Shown here in pieces: positions 7,859 to 15,592 of a DNA stretch of 23,829 nucleotides. Made by a program: the position numbers and the translations under genes. This DNA comes from an uncultured Clostridium sp. (GTDB lineage: Bacteria; Bacillota; Clostridia; Lachnospirales; Lachnospiraceae): contig CATWBR010000009.1 of NCBI GenBank assembly GCA_958349075.1, positions 1-23,829 on the forward strand, in the 5' to 3' direction. Under the pieces are notes generated by a model that worked only from the letters and a program-made list of their open reading frames with translations, did no database searches and was not told the origin of the DNA. Each line of letters begins with the position of its first letter. The first letter of the stretch is position 1.

Positions 7859-7907
7859 AAAAAAAGAAGGTCATGAGTAAAGATATTTATCATCTCTGCT
7901 CATGGCC
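7859..7907 (-). terminator. Intrinsic terminator of the AEC-GntR-SBP-histidine kinase operon
   Basis: In the minus-strand RNA a 16-bp stem (arms 7892-7907 and 7869-7884, with a few wobble or mismatched pairs) encloses a 7-nt loop. It is followed by CCTTCTTTTTTTC (about 7857-7869 read in reverse). It lies about 30 bp beyond the stop codon of the histidine kinase, the right place to end that operon. Confidence 0.75.
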
Positions 7908-7938
7908 TCCCAAAAGGCATATCAAATTTATTGCTTTT

Positions 7939-10461
7939 CTACTTTTTCCCGATATACCTGCCAATCTCACGCATCATAGCCGATATATCCAGCGGTTTGG
8001 CCAAATGGCCGTTCATGCCCGCACGCTCCGCCTCCTCAATATCCTCCGCAAAGGCATCGGCCGTCATTGCAAAGACGGGTATGGTCCCGGCGTCCTCCCG
8101 CTCCATGCTCCGGATGTACCGGGCTGCCTCGTATCCGTTCATCACCGGCATCTGGATATCCATGAGAATCAAGTCATAATATCCCGGCTGCGAACCGGCA
8201 AACGCATCGACGCCCTCCCTGCCGTTACATGCGGTGTCCACCGCGGCGCCCGACATGCTCAGAATATCCGCGGCAATCTCCCGGTTAATCTCATTATCCT
8301 CCACCAGCAGAATTCTTCTTCCCGAGAAATCCGTTGTGTTCGCCTGTTCAATCGCTCCGGACTGCTCTCCGAATACGTACAGCATAATACTGCCGTATAG
8401 CGCGGACCTGAAGAAGGGTTTCTGTACAAAACCGGCCACCCCTGCCGCCACGGCCTCGGCCTCTATATTGGACCAGCCGTACGAAGCGGCGCAGAGAACC
8501 GGGGCATCCTTCCCCATGCGCTCCTTAATCAGACGGACCGTATCCGCTCCGCCCGTCTTCTCCGTATCCCAGTCGAGAATTGCCATTCCATAAGCGTCTC
8601 CCCCTTTGCGGGCATTGTAAATCATATCGGCGGCCTCCGTTCCATCCTCAGCCGTATCGGCAGCCGCTCCCATATCCCTTAACAATCCGGCCGCAGAGCC
8701 GCAGGACTCCCCGTCACTCCCGGCGATCAGAATGCGCACAGAAGGCAGGGTTCCGCCCGGAGCCTCCTTTTCAGCCAGGGCAAAATCCAGGTCAACCGTG
8801 AACGTCGTGCCAATCCCCGGCTCACTCTCGACCGATATCTCCCCTTCCATCATATCTACAATCATCTTTGTGATTGCCATCCCAAGACCGCTTCCCTCGA
8901 TTTTCTCTACGCGGTGATCGCGCTCCCTGGTAAATGAGGAGAAAAGATTTTTCATAAAGTCCTTCTTCATTCCAATGCCCGTATCCTCTACACGGAACCT
9001 GAAATGGGCGCAGCCCGCCTTATCTGAGGGCAGCTCCGTCACGTCAACGTTTATCGTCCCGCCTTCCGGCGTAAATTTTAAGGCATTACTCAAAAGATTG
9101 ATCAGAATCTGGTTGAGCCGGAGAGAATCGGAACAGAGCATCTCATGGCGCATTCCGTGCACGCGGAACCGGAAGGTCTGCTCTTTGTCACAGCTCATCG
9201 GATATATTATGTTAACTACATTGGTCAACAGTTCCGCCATTGAGAAATCCCTGTTATTCAGTGTCATCTTCCCGCTCTCGATTTTCGACATATCGAGGAT
9301 GTCATTGATCAGTCCGACCAGCAGTCGGCCCGATATGCGTATCTTATCCAGGCTGTCTTTCAGCCGGTCTTTATCATCCAGGTGCGCCGCGGCAATTTCA
9401 GTCATACCGATAATCGCATTCATTGGTGTACGGATATCGTGGGACATATTGGACAGAAAACGGCTCTTCGCCTGATTGGCGCTCTCCGCCGCTTTACGCG
9501 CCTCCTCCTCTGCCTGAAGAGCCCTGTTGGTATAATTCCTGTAAACAATGACAAACGCTCCAAATAATAATGCACTGACCAGAAGAAGCCCTAAAAAAAG
9601 CCATGAATTCTGTACAATACGGTCCGTCTGCTCCATAATAACCCGATTCGGTATAATTGATACGATATACCAGTCCTGGGCATTCTCCATCGGCACGTAA
9701 CAAAAGACATAATCCTCTTTCTGGTAAATAAACCGGGCCACACCCTTCATTCCCTGTTTCAGGGAATCCTCAAAAACCTTTATTTCCTGTGCATTATTGC
9801 CTTGCAGATCGATAATGTCAAAAAGGTTCTGAAAGGTTCTGTTGCTGTTGCGGTGACGCGAGCGGATCAGGATATCCCCCTCCGTATTCACCACATAAGA
9901 GAACCCGGTATCATCGTAAAACGACAGGGAAAAACGCTCCGATATATCCGACAGAGGTTTTGTATTATGAACAAGCCCTCTGGAGCCGTCAGACCATTTA
10001 AACTCCTCATAATATCCAATCGTCCAGATCCCGGTGCGTCCCTCCAGAAACGGTTCCCTGACTCCCGATTCCTCCAGCGCCTGCAGACCGTCAATCTGAT
10101 CCGTTTCCAACTCCACACCTTTCTGCGTTTCTCCCGTATATGCCATCCCCGTATCCAGGTTTACACAGTAATAGGAGGGACTGCTGGCGCCGAACTGTTT
10201 CATAATGCTCTGCACCTTTTCTTCGTCTTGGGAATCTTCCGCGGAAAGCTCCGCAGCCAGCCAGTGAAGCATCTCCCTGTCTTTCTCTATATATGTATCG
10301 AGTGCATGTCCCCCCTGAGTGGTCACTTCCAGGATATCGGTCACCGATTTATTCCAGAGCGCATTCTGTACGCTGCTGATATAGTAGGCGCCGCCAACCA
10401 GGATTACTGCCGCAGACAGGATTATAAGAATAAAAAAATTCAGTTTTTGCTTTGTTTTCAT
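7939..10461 (-). CDS. Hybrid sensor histidine kinase with two receiver domains
   Basis: Membrane-bound sensor kinase of 840 aa. A transmembrane helix at about 8-26 and another at 286-307 enclose a roughly 255-residue extracellular sensor that looks Cache-like (ending CYVPMENAQDWYIVSIIP). The kinase core follows: H341 in SHDIRTPMNA, N-box NLLSNALKF (455-463), G1 DTGIGM (493-498), F-box and G2 GSGLGM (523-528). Receiver 1 (575-695) keeps D630, S660 and K681 but its N-terminal acidic pair is degenerate (AGSDGES). Receiver 2 (715-835) is canonical with E721/D722, D768, T800 and K822. There is no Hpt or DNA-binding domain. ATG at 10461 is preferred over 10491, because GGGGG (10469-10473) is 7 nt upstream and the longer form would overlap the preceding gene. 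The start is 11 nt after the solute-binding protein gene. Confidence 0.93.
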   Translation of the reverse strand: MKTKQKLNFFILIILSAAVILVGGAYYISSVQNALWNKSVTDILEVTTQGGHALDTYIEKDREMLHWLAAELSAEDSQDEEKVQSIMKQFGASSPSYYCVNLDTGMAYTGETQKGVELETDQIDGLQALEESGVREPFLEGRTGIWTIGYYEEFKWSDGSRGLVHNTKPLSDISERFSLSFYDDTGFSYVVNTEGDILIRSRHRNSNRTFQNLFDIIDLQGNNAQEIKVFEDSLKQGMKGVARFIYQKEDYVFCYVPMENAQDWYIVSIIPNRVIMEQTDRIVQNSWLFLGLLLVSALLFGAFVIVYRNYTNRALQAEEEARKAAESANQAKSRFLSNMSHDIRTPMNAIIGMTEIAAAHLDDKDRLKDSLDKIRISGRLLVGLINDILDMSKIESGKMTLNNRDFSMAELLTNVVNIIYPMSCDKEQTFRFRVHGMRHEMLCSDSLRLNQILINLLSNALKFTPEGGTINVDVTELPSDKAGCAHFRFRVEDTGIGMKKDFMKNLFSSFTRERDHRVEKIEGSGLGMAITKMIVDMMEGEISVESEPGIGTTFTVDLDFALAEKEAPGGTLPSVRILIAGSDGESCGSAAGLLRDMGAAADTAEDGTEAADMIYNARKGGDAYGMAILDWDTEKTGGADTVRLIKERMGKDAPVLCAASYGWSNIEAEAVAAGVAGFVQKPFFRSALYGSIMLYVFGEQSGAIEQANTTDFSGRRILLVEDNEINREIAADILSMSGAAVDTACNGREGVDAFAGSQPGYYDLILMDIQMPVMNGYEAARYIRSMEREDAGTIPVFAMTADAFAEDIEEAERAGMNGHLAKPLDISAMMREIGRYIGKK

Positions 10462-10472
10462 GCTGCGTCCCC

Positions 10473-11762
10473 CTACAGGCCGTTCACCCACTCATCCATC
10501 AGCTTCTTCATACGCAATACGGCGGCGTCTGCATTATCTCCCTCAAGCATCCCTACAATACACTTACGGGAAATTTCCCATATCGGGAAATTCAGATTGT
10601 CGTCGGAGCCTATTACACTGCGTCCGTTGGTGAGATACGGACCAATGGACTGTATGGCCTCATCTTCTGCCAGCCTGTTCTCCGCCAGAGGGCTGAAGGA
10701 ACTTTGGCTGTCTACAAACTCCCATATGACGTCACTCCTTGTCAGGTATTCCACAAACATTTTCGCCTCGTCCTGATGCGGGCTGTCTGCATTGACGCTG
10801 ACACGCGTGTCGATATTAATCACCAGCGCGCTTCCATCTTCCATAAAAGGATAGGGCATCACTTCAAAATCAAACCCCGGATCCAAATCGCGCACCCTGG
10901 GTACCGCCCAGGCGCCGGTCAGCATAAAGGGACTCTCTCCCCTGGCAAACAGGATGAGGTCGTCTTTTGTCTTCGCGGTATTCAGTGCCTCCTCCCGGTC
11001 CACCCAGCCGTGTTCCAGCATCCGCTCCACCATCTCAAAACCGGGCCGGAACGCCTCTGCCAAATCCGCTTCGCCGCTGTTAAACCGTTCCAATTCCTTC
11101 ATGGCATCTTCGCTCTGGTAAACAGGAAGCATTGCTTTCGCAATCGCAGCCGTCTTCAGCGAGATATCATTGTTCGCCACTATCGGGGTAATTCCCGCTG
11201 AAACAAAATAATCGCATACAGATTCAAATTCCGCTATATTTTCAGGTATCTCCTGTTTATGTTCTTTTAAAAGATCCAGATTGCAGTACAGGCCAAAAGC
11301 AGATATGGAAGTAGGCAGATAATATACGCCTTCACCCGCATGTATCTGTCCCAATGCCAAATCGCTGAAACGATCCAGTGTGGAAATATCGGACAGATCC
11401 GCCAGTTTTCCCTGTTTTCCCAACTCCAGGACGCGTTCATGATCAACCATGATAATATCATCCCCGTTGCCGGTGGCAATCCTCTTATTCAAAACCTCAT
11501 AATATTCTGTTCCTTTAATGCCGTCGTAGGTAATGGAGATATCAGGATGCTCATCCATAAAACCGTGAAGTGCGTCTTCAATTGCCATGACATTGAGCGC
11601 CTCATACTTATTGCCGAAAAAGGTCAGATTCGTCTGTGGCTGTTCTTCCTTCTGCGCGTAATTAAAAACAATATTCTTTTCCTGTTTTTCGGAACATCCG
11701 GCCAGAATTCCGGTCATCAGTATCCCCGCCATGACACTTCCCCATATCAGCCGTTTTTTCAT
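10473..11762 (-). CDS. ABC-type extracellular solute-binding lipoprotein (family 1), likely sensor partner of the adjacent kinase
   Basis: Secreted lipoprotein of 429 aa. The signal peptide starts MKKRLIWGSVMAG and ends in lipobox ILAGC with lipidated C23. The mature part has a family-1 (carbohydrate-type, Cluster D) binding-protein look: NKYEALNVMAIEDALHGF, GDDIIMVDHERVLELGKQGKLADLSD, the hinge-like GVYYLPTSISAFGLYCNLDLL, and SPFMLTGAWAVPRVRD. ATG at 11762 follows a GAGG site by 7 nt; the frame extends further upstream but lacks a ribosome site. No permease or ATPase gene is nearby. The next gene, 11 nt away, is a hybrid histidine kinase, so the protein may present a ligand to the kinase sensor domain instead of to a transporter (inference). 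Alternatively it feeds a transporter encoded elsewhere. Confidence 0.9.
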   Translation of the reverse strand: MKKRLIWGSVMAGILMTGILAGCSEKQEKNIVFNYAQKEEQPQTNLTFFGNKYEALNVMAIEDALHGFMDEHPDISITYDGIKGTEYYEVLNKRIATGNGDDIIMVDHERVLELGKQGKLADLSDISTLDRFSDLALGQIHAGEGVYYLPTSISAFGLYCNLDLLKEHKQEIPENIAEFESVCDYFVSAGITPIVANNDISLKTAAIAKAMLPVYQSEDAMKELERFNSGEADLAEAFRPGFEMVERMLEHGWVDREEALNTAKTKDDLILFARGESPFMLTGAWAVPRVRDLDPGFDFEVMPYPFMEDGSALVINIDTRVSVNADSPHQDEAKMFVEYLTRSDVIWEFVDSQSSFSPLAENRLAEDEAIQSIGPYLTNGRSVIGSDDNLNFPIWEISRKCIVGMLEGDNADAAVLRMKKLMDEWVNGL

Positions 11763-11845
11763 CTTATTTCCTCTCTTTTCCGGTAATTCCAATCCTAAAA
11801 CGCTTCCCGGCAAACCGGCGGTAATGTTCGTCACCACCATAATTC

Positions 11846-11854
11846 ATTATATCA
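11846..11854 (-). promoter_or_regulatory. Possible internal extended -10 promoter for the binding-protein/kinase pair
   Basis: TGATATAAT on the minus strand is an extended -10 (TGnTATAAT), with no good -35. It lies in the 106-bp gap between the second GntR gene and the solute-binding lipoprotein gene, about 85 bp before the latter. It could allow separate expression of the sensor pair. Confidence 0.4.
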
Positions 11855-11868
11855 CGGTATGATTACAT

Positions 11869-12849
11869 TTACCTCTTAATCCAGAATTCCTGGATTTTTT
11901 TCTTCAGATGCATCAGGGAACCCTCGTCTATAACCTGGCAGAACTGGAAACAGCCAATTTTATGCTCTTCGCAGTACTGCCGCAGCTTACCCGGAAGACC
12001 ATCCATAAACTCCAAATCCTGGGGCAGAATTACCACCGTATTTTCACCGGCGTCCTTCAGATACTGAAGAGCCCCGTCAATCGGGATATCTTCCCCCCTG
12101 CCTTTTAATCCCAGCTCTCTCAGATAGCGTTTCATACTGTAGAGATACCACTGTTCCCGATATAGAAGGACTGCCCTCTGATCCCTGCCGATTCTGGCAA
12201 CCTGGCTGATTGACATTCTGCTTGGGGACATAACCACCATCTCCACCTCAAAGGGCAGCTTTCCCCCATTTTTCTTCTTGATGAGGCGTTTTACGTCGTC
12301 CACATGGTTAATCGTTGTCACCGCGATGTCGTAGCCGCCATTTATCAGAATACCGGCATCCTCGCGCACATCATCCAGCAGCACGGGAATCACCTTCGCA
12401 TTGCAGGATACAGCCAGCTCCGATGCACAGACCTTAAGAATCTCTCTGCTGCAGTCCACCCAGGCCACCCTGACCTTCTCGCGCTCCGGCAGCCGGCTCC
12501 AAATCCGGTCCAGAAACAGGTTTTCTATTTCATGCCAGGTCAGGCCGGAGCCATTCAGCTCGTAGATGGCCTCCCTGAGCATTTTCTCCACCTTTTTACG
12601 CTCACCCGACAAGTCCGGCCTGCAGGCATAGCTTCCGCTGCCCTGGACCGTTCTGACGAAACCCAGCCCCTCCAGGGCCCCATACGCCCGCTTCACCGTA
12701 TCCCTGGATACCGATAATTCCTCACAGAGCTTTCTCTCTGTCGGAAGGCGTTCCCCCTCCTTTACGGAACCGCTTTCAATCTGTCCGGCTATCCAGTCGG
12801 CTATCTGGCGGTATACCGGAGTTCCCGGACGAAATTCTATCCCCGGCAT
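11869..12849 (-). CDS. GntR-type regulator with uncharacterised C-terminal domain (copy 2)
   Basis: DNA-binding regulator of 326 aa. The N-terminal winged helix (about residues 8-75) is typical GntR: PVYRQIADWIAGQIESG, LPTERKLCEELSVSRDTVKRAY, then the wing GSGSYA. Residues 126-320 form an alternating beta/alpha domain (VRVAWVDCSREIL; GYDIAVTTINHVDDV; RAVLLYREQWYLYSMKRYLRELG; DEGSLMHLKKKI) that I do not recognise as the UTRA, FadR or MocR effector domain; a two-lobed ligand-binding fold is an inference. It is clearly paralogous to the upstream gene, sharing RVAxVDC, IPxLL-like segments and DxGSLxHLK. Its ATG directly follows the TAA of that gene with GGAGG inside the upstream coding sequence, so the pair is translationally coupled and may heterodimerise. 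Confidence 0.88.
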   Translation of the reverse strand: MPGIEFRPGTPVYRQIADWIAGQIESGSVKEGERLPTERKLCEELSVSRDTVKRAYGALEGLGFVRTVQGSGSYACRPDLSGERKKVEKMLREAIYELNGSGLTWHEIENLFLDRIWSRLPEREKVRVAWVDCSREILKVCASELAVSCNAKVIPVLLDDVREDAGILINGGYDIAVTTINHVDDVKRLIKKKNGGKLPFEVEMVVMSPSRMSISQVARIGRDQRAVLLYREQWYLYSMKRYLRELGLKGRGEDIPIDGALQYLKDAGENTVVILPQDLEFMDGLPGKLRQYCEEHKIGCFQFCQVIDEGSLMHLKKKIQEFWIKR

Positions 12850-13836
12850 TTACATCCCCTCCTCCTGCCCGTTTTCCTCTATCTGTTCAAAGACCTGTTT
12901 TAAATGAAACAGGGAGCCTCTGTCAATCTCAAATTCAAATGGTACGATTACGCACCCCATTTTCTTCGCCCTCTCTATCAACTGCAGCGCAAGGTTACTG
13001 CTGTAATCCATATAATCGGGGGGAATGATAAAAGAAACCGGCTCCTTTGTAAGCCTCTCCTGATTTATTCCAATCTGCTGTTCATTCACACAGACCAGGT
13101 GCCCTTTTTTTCCAAGAACCTTCAGCGTATACTTCACCGAATCCAGAAATTCCTTCGACCGGTACAAAATACAAATCTCCTGCCAGTCCGGCAGGACGGT
13201 GAGCCTTGCAATGGTTTTGCGGCTTTCCCTGAGAGCCACTTTATCCGTCCAGAGATGCATGGAATCCGCATACCGTACAAAATCATTGTAATGTTTCTCG
13301 GCCACCAGCGTCAGGACGCACTGAGGGCTAATCACGCTCTCCCCGGAAAAGAGATCGTTTAACAGGTAGGGTTCCACTTCCAGACCCGTCTTTTTCTTCA
13401 AATCCACCATTATATGATGGAGTGTTTCCGCATTGCAGTCCACCAGGGCTACCCTAATCTGCTTATCTCCGCCAAAGACCTGTTCCAATTGGCCGCGCAG
13501 CAGGAGAAACATGCGGTTCATCGGAATTCCCATTGCCGCGGCCGCTTCGACCGTCCGCTCCACCAGTTCCTGCGGCGTCCTTTTCGTTTCCCTGTTCTCT
13601 TCCCCCTGGACATAGGCCCCGCCGCCTCTGACTTTATAGATACAGCCCCGTTTTTTCAGGGTATCGTAGGCTTTTTTGACCGTTCCAACGGAAACGCCCT
13701 TCTCCTCCGCCAGGGCCGCTTCCGACAAAAGCCTGTCGCCGGGCCTGAATTCCCCGCTTTCAATCTTTCCGTACAGTTCCTCCGCAATCCTCCCATACAG
13801 AGTATTCATCCCCGTCTGTTTATCCGCGTTGTCCAT
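12850..13836 (-). CDS. GntR-type regulator with uncharacterised C-terminal domain (copy 1)
   Basis: DNA-binding regulator of 328 aa, paralogous to the next gene. The GntR winged helix spans about residues 12-78 (LYGRIAEELYGKIESGEFRPGDR; SEAALAEEKGVSVGTVKKAYDTL; wing VRGGGAYV). A helical linker at 86-122 leads to a beta/alpha domain from 126: IRVALVDCNAETLHHI, EVEPYLLNDLF, CVLTLVAEKHYNDFV, ICILYRSKEFLDSVKYTLKVLG, ending DRGSLFHLKQVFEQI. The matching order of segments in both proteins indicates an old tandem duplication with strong divergence. The start ATG has GGGGG about 9 nt upstream, within the 36-bp gap after the AEC carrier gene. The likely role is ligand-controlled regulation of this operon or of the carrier; the ligand is unknown. 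Confidence 0.88.
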   Translation of the reverse strand: MDNADKQTGMNTLYGRIAEELYGKIESGEFRPGDRLLSEAALAEEKGVSVGTVKKAYDTLKKRGCIYKVRGGGAYVQGEENRETKRTPQELVERTVEAAAAMGIPMNRMFLLLRGQLEQVFGGDKQIRVALVDCNAETLHHIMVDLKKKTGLEVEPYLLNDLFSGESVISPQCVLTLVAEKHYNDFVRYADSMHLWTDKVALRESRKTIARLTVLPDWQEICILYRSKEFLDSVKYTLKVLGKKGHLVCVNEQQIGINQERLTKEPVSFIIPPDYMDYSSNLALQLIERAKKMGCVIVPFEFEIDRGSLFHLKQVFEQIEENGQEEGM

Positions 13837-13872
13837 GGCCGCCGGCCCCCTTTCCCGTGCCCAGCACTGTTT

Positions 13873-14814
13873 TTATCCGATAAATCCGATACCCGTGAAC
13901 AAAAATACCCACAAAAAAATGGTCACGACCGATGCCGCCGTACTGAGCACGACAAACTGCCCCGCCAGTTCCCCGTCTCCACCCATGTTCTGGGCCATCG
14001 AGTAGGATGCCGTAGCCACCGGCGTCGCATACAACTCAAATAGAATAAAGCGTTCCAGGTTGTTAAATCCGAGCACAGTGGCAATTACCGTAATAATTGC
14101 AGGCAATACCAGCAGTTTCAGCGTCATGGATGGGACAACATACTTCAGATTATGCCGGATAGCCGAAAAATGCAGGGTTCCTCCCAGTACAAACAGCGCC
14201 AGCGGCGTGCTCAGCGCGGCAAACTGGCTGATCGGCGTCTCCACACTGGCCGGAAGTTTGATGTTCAGAAGATAGAAAAAAAGTCCGGCCATCGCGCCTA
14301 TAATCAGCGGATTGGTACACACATTTTTTAACAGCACGGACATTTTTGCCTTTCCGCCATGGAACATTTCCAGAATAATGACCGCCGTTATATTATAGAT
14401 GGGAATAACAATGGCAACCATCATTGATGCAAGCACTCCTCCTCCGTCTCCAAAGAGATTGGACGTAAGGGGGATGCCAAACAGTACAAAGTTACTTCTG
14501 TAAATCGCCTGGATAATAACGCCCCGTCTGGAATTTTCCCCGACAATACGCGGAACGGTCAGCAAAAGAACTGCCTGAAGCGCCAGGATGCTCACGACCG
14601 CCGTGATAACCAGTTTCCAGTTCAGCACCAGCCCGTGATCCACATTATAAAGATTGTTGAACATCAGAATCGGAAAAAAGGCCGTGAAAATCATCTTGTT
14701 CAGCTTATTCATAAATCCTTCGTCGACCAGGCCGCTGTGCCTTACCCCATATCCGAATACGATATAAATTAAAAACGGCACTACCGCATTGACTGCAATC
14801 ATAAAACTTCTCAT
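13873..14814 (-). CDS. AEC-family transporter (auxin efflux carrier superfamily)
   Basis: Integral membrane protein of 313 aa, the normal size for bacterial AEC proteins, with about 10 hydrophobic segments in two halves. Characteristic stretches are VPFLIYIVFGYGVRHSGLVDEGFMNKLNK at the N-terminus, the NPLIIGAMAGLFFYLL segment and the TPLALFVLGGTLHF motif in the middle, and ATPVATASYSMAQNMGGDGELAG near the C-terminus. Bacterial members move small carboxylates such as malate or malonate; the plant hormone name is historical. It is the first gene of the five-gene minus-strand operon, with AGGGG six nt before the start. Its company with two regulators, a binding lipoprotein and a kinase suggests that the transported compound, or a relative, is the signal being sensed (inference). 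Confidence 0.9.
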   Translation of the reverse strand: MRSFMIAVNAVVPFLIYIVFGYGVRHSGLVDEGFMNKLNKMIFTAFFPILMFNNLYNVDHGLVLNWKLVITAVVSILALQAVLLLTVPRIVGENSRRGVIIQAIYRSNFVLFGIPLTSNLFGDGGGVLASMMVAIVIPIYNITAVIILEMFHGGKAKMSVLLKNVCTNPLIIGAMAGLFFYLLNIKLPASVETPISQFAALSTPLALFVLGGTLHFSAIRHNLKYVVPSMTLKLLVLPAIITVIATVLGFNNLERFILFELYATPVATASYSMAQNMGGDGELAGQFVVLSTAASVVTIFLWVFLFTGIGFIG

Positions 14815-14860
14815 CTTTTTCCCCTGTTCTGTCTGTATAATTTATTTCCTTATTCCTATT

Positions 14861-14889
14861 ATTATAAGGTTATCAAGGGTGTGGCGCAA
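14861..14889 (-). promoter_or_regulatory. Promoter of the AEC-GntR-SBP-kinase operon
   Basis: On the minus strand, TTGCGC (14884-14889) and a perfect TATAAT (14861-14866) are 17 bp apart, giving a start near 14854 and a leader of about 40 nt. The -35 matches only its TTG. It is divergent from the PadR promoter, with about 75 bp between the two -35 boxes. Confidence 0.55.
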
Positions 14890-14964
14890 CAGGTAAAAGC
14901 GTGCGATATAAATTTTCCGTTGTCAAACATTTATATTCCCGATCTGTTTTTCCAAAATCAGATG

Positions 14965-14992
14965 TTGACAAATAGTCAGTGCTGAGTATAAT
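14965..14992 (+). promoter_or_regulatory. Strong promoter of the PadR-methyltransferase operon
   Basis: A consensus TTGACA (14965-14970) and consensus TATAAT (14987-14992) are separated by 16 bp. Transcription would begin near 14999, about 33 nt before the PadR start codon. Both the spacer and the start region are covered by the operator repeats described at 14972-15011, so a strong promoter held down by repression is implied. Confidence 0.85.
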
Positions 14993-15011
14993 TATAGTCA
15001 GTACTGACTAT
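14972..15011. promoter_or_regulatory. Two tandem PadR-type operators over the padR promoter
   Basis: Site 2, ATAGTCAGTACTGACTAT (14994-15011), is a perfect 18-bp palindrome. Site 1, ATAGTCAGTGCTGAGTAT (14972-14989), is an imperfect copy lying between and into the -35 and -10. Their centres are 22 bp apart, about two helical turns, so two dimers would bind the same face. The position fits autorepression by the PadR protein encoded immediately downstream. Confidence 0.8.
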
Positions 15012-15031
15012 TTGAATTTGGAGGTGATTTT

Positions 15032-15592
15032 ATGATCCCACTTTACATCCTTGGAATGCTGCTGCGCTTCGGGCCTCAGCACGGGTATCAGATTAAGAAA
15101 CTGATCGGCGAACAACTGGCGGATTTTACAGACATCAAGCTGCCAACCATCTACTATCACCTGGAGAAGATGGAGGCCGCAGGCTATATCGGCTCAGAGA
15201 GCGTCAAAGACGGGGCGCGGCCCGAAAAGATGGTGTACCACATCAGCGAGACCGGTAAAGCCCATTTTAAACAGCTTCTCTACCGCACGCTGGATATCAG
15301 TTACCGTCCGTCCTTTGAGGTGGACTCCGCTCTTTTCTTCTCGGACTACATTGACCGCGGAGATTTTCTGGCCGCACTGGAGCAGCATGTGAGTAAACTG
15401 AACGCATCGCTCGCCCGGATTGATGAGCATAAGAAGGAGACGCTGCCCTTCCTGCCCCGCGATATGCAGATATCCGCCAACCTTATATTTGAACATCACA
15501 TCCGGCATTACCGGGCGGAAATCGACTGGGCGGAGCAGGCAATCAACAGTATAAAGGAGGAACAATCCCATGACGAAAGCCAGAGTCATTGA
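15032..15592 (+). CDS. PadR-family transcriptional regulator
   Basis: Winged-helix repressor of 186 aa with the two-domain layout of the longer PadR class. The N-terminal domain (1-80) has IPLYILGMLLRFGPQHGYQIKKLI, the IKLPTIYYHLEKMEAAGYI recognition region and a beta wing with the YHISETGKAHF end. The C-terminal helical dimerisation part (about 90-180) covers FEVDSALFFSDYI and an amphipathic ending. PadR proteins release DNA on binding phenolic, antibiotic or bile-type compounds. The perfect ribosome site GGAGGTGAT (15020-15028) precedes ATG. Twin operators overlap its promoter, and its 3' end overlaps the methyltransferase by 23 bp, so the two are coupled and the methyltransferase is the probable regulated function. 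Confidence 0.93.
   Translation: MIPLYILGMLLRFGPQHGYQIKKLIGEQLADFTDIKLPTIYYHLEKMEAAGYIGSESVKDGARPEKMVYHISETGKAHFKQLLYRTLDISYRPSFEVDSALFFSDYIDRGDFLAALEQHVSKLNASLARIDEHKKETLPFLPRDMQISANLIFEHHIRHYRAEIDWAEQAINSIKEEQSHDESQSH

Noticed and set aside
9802..10776. A 324-aa plus-strand frame opposite the histidine kinase and binding lipoprotein
   Set aside because: It spans the junction of two well-supported minus-strand genes and shows no domain.
4354..14814. An auxin link between the IAA-amino acid hydrolase-like M20D protein and the auxin efflux carrier-family protein
   Set aside because: Both names come from plant relatives; bacterial members mostly act on other acyl-amino acids and carboxylates, and the two genes are in different operons.
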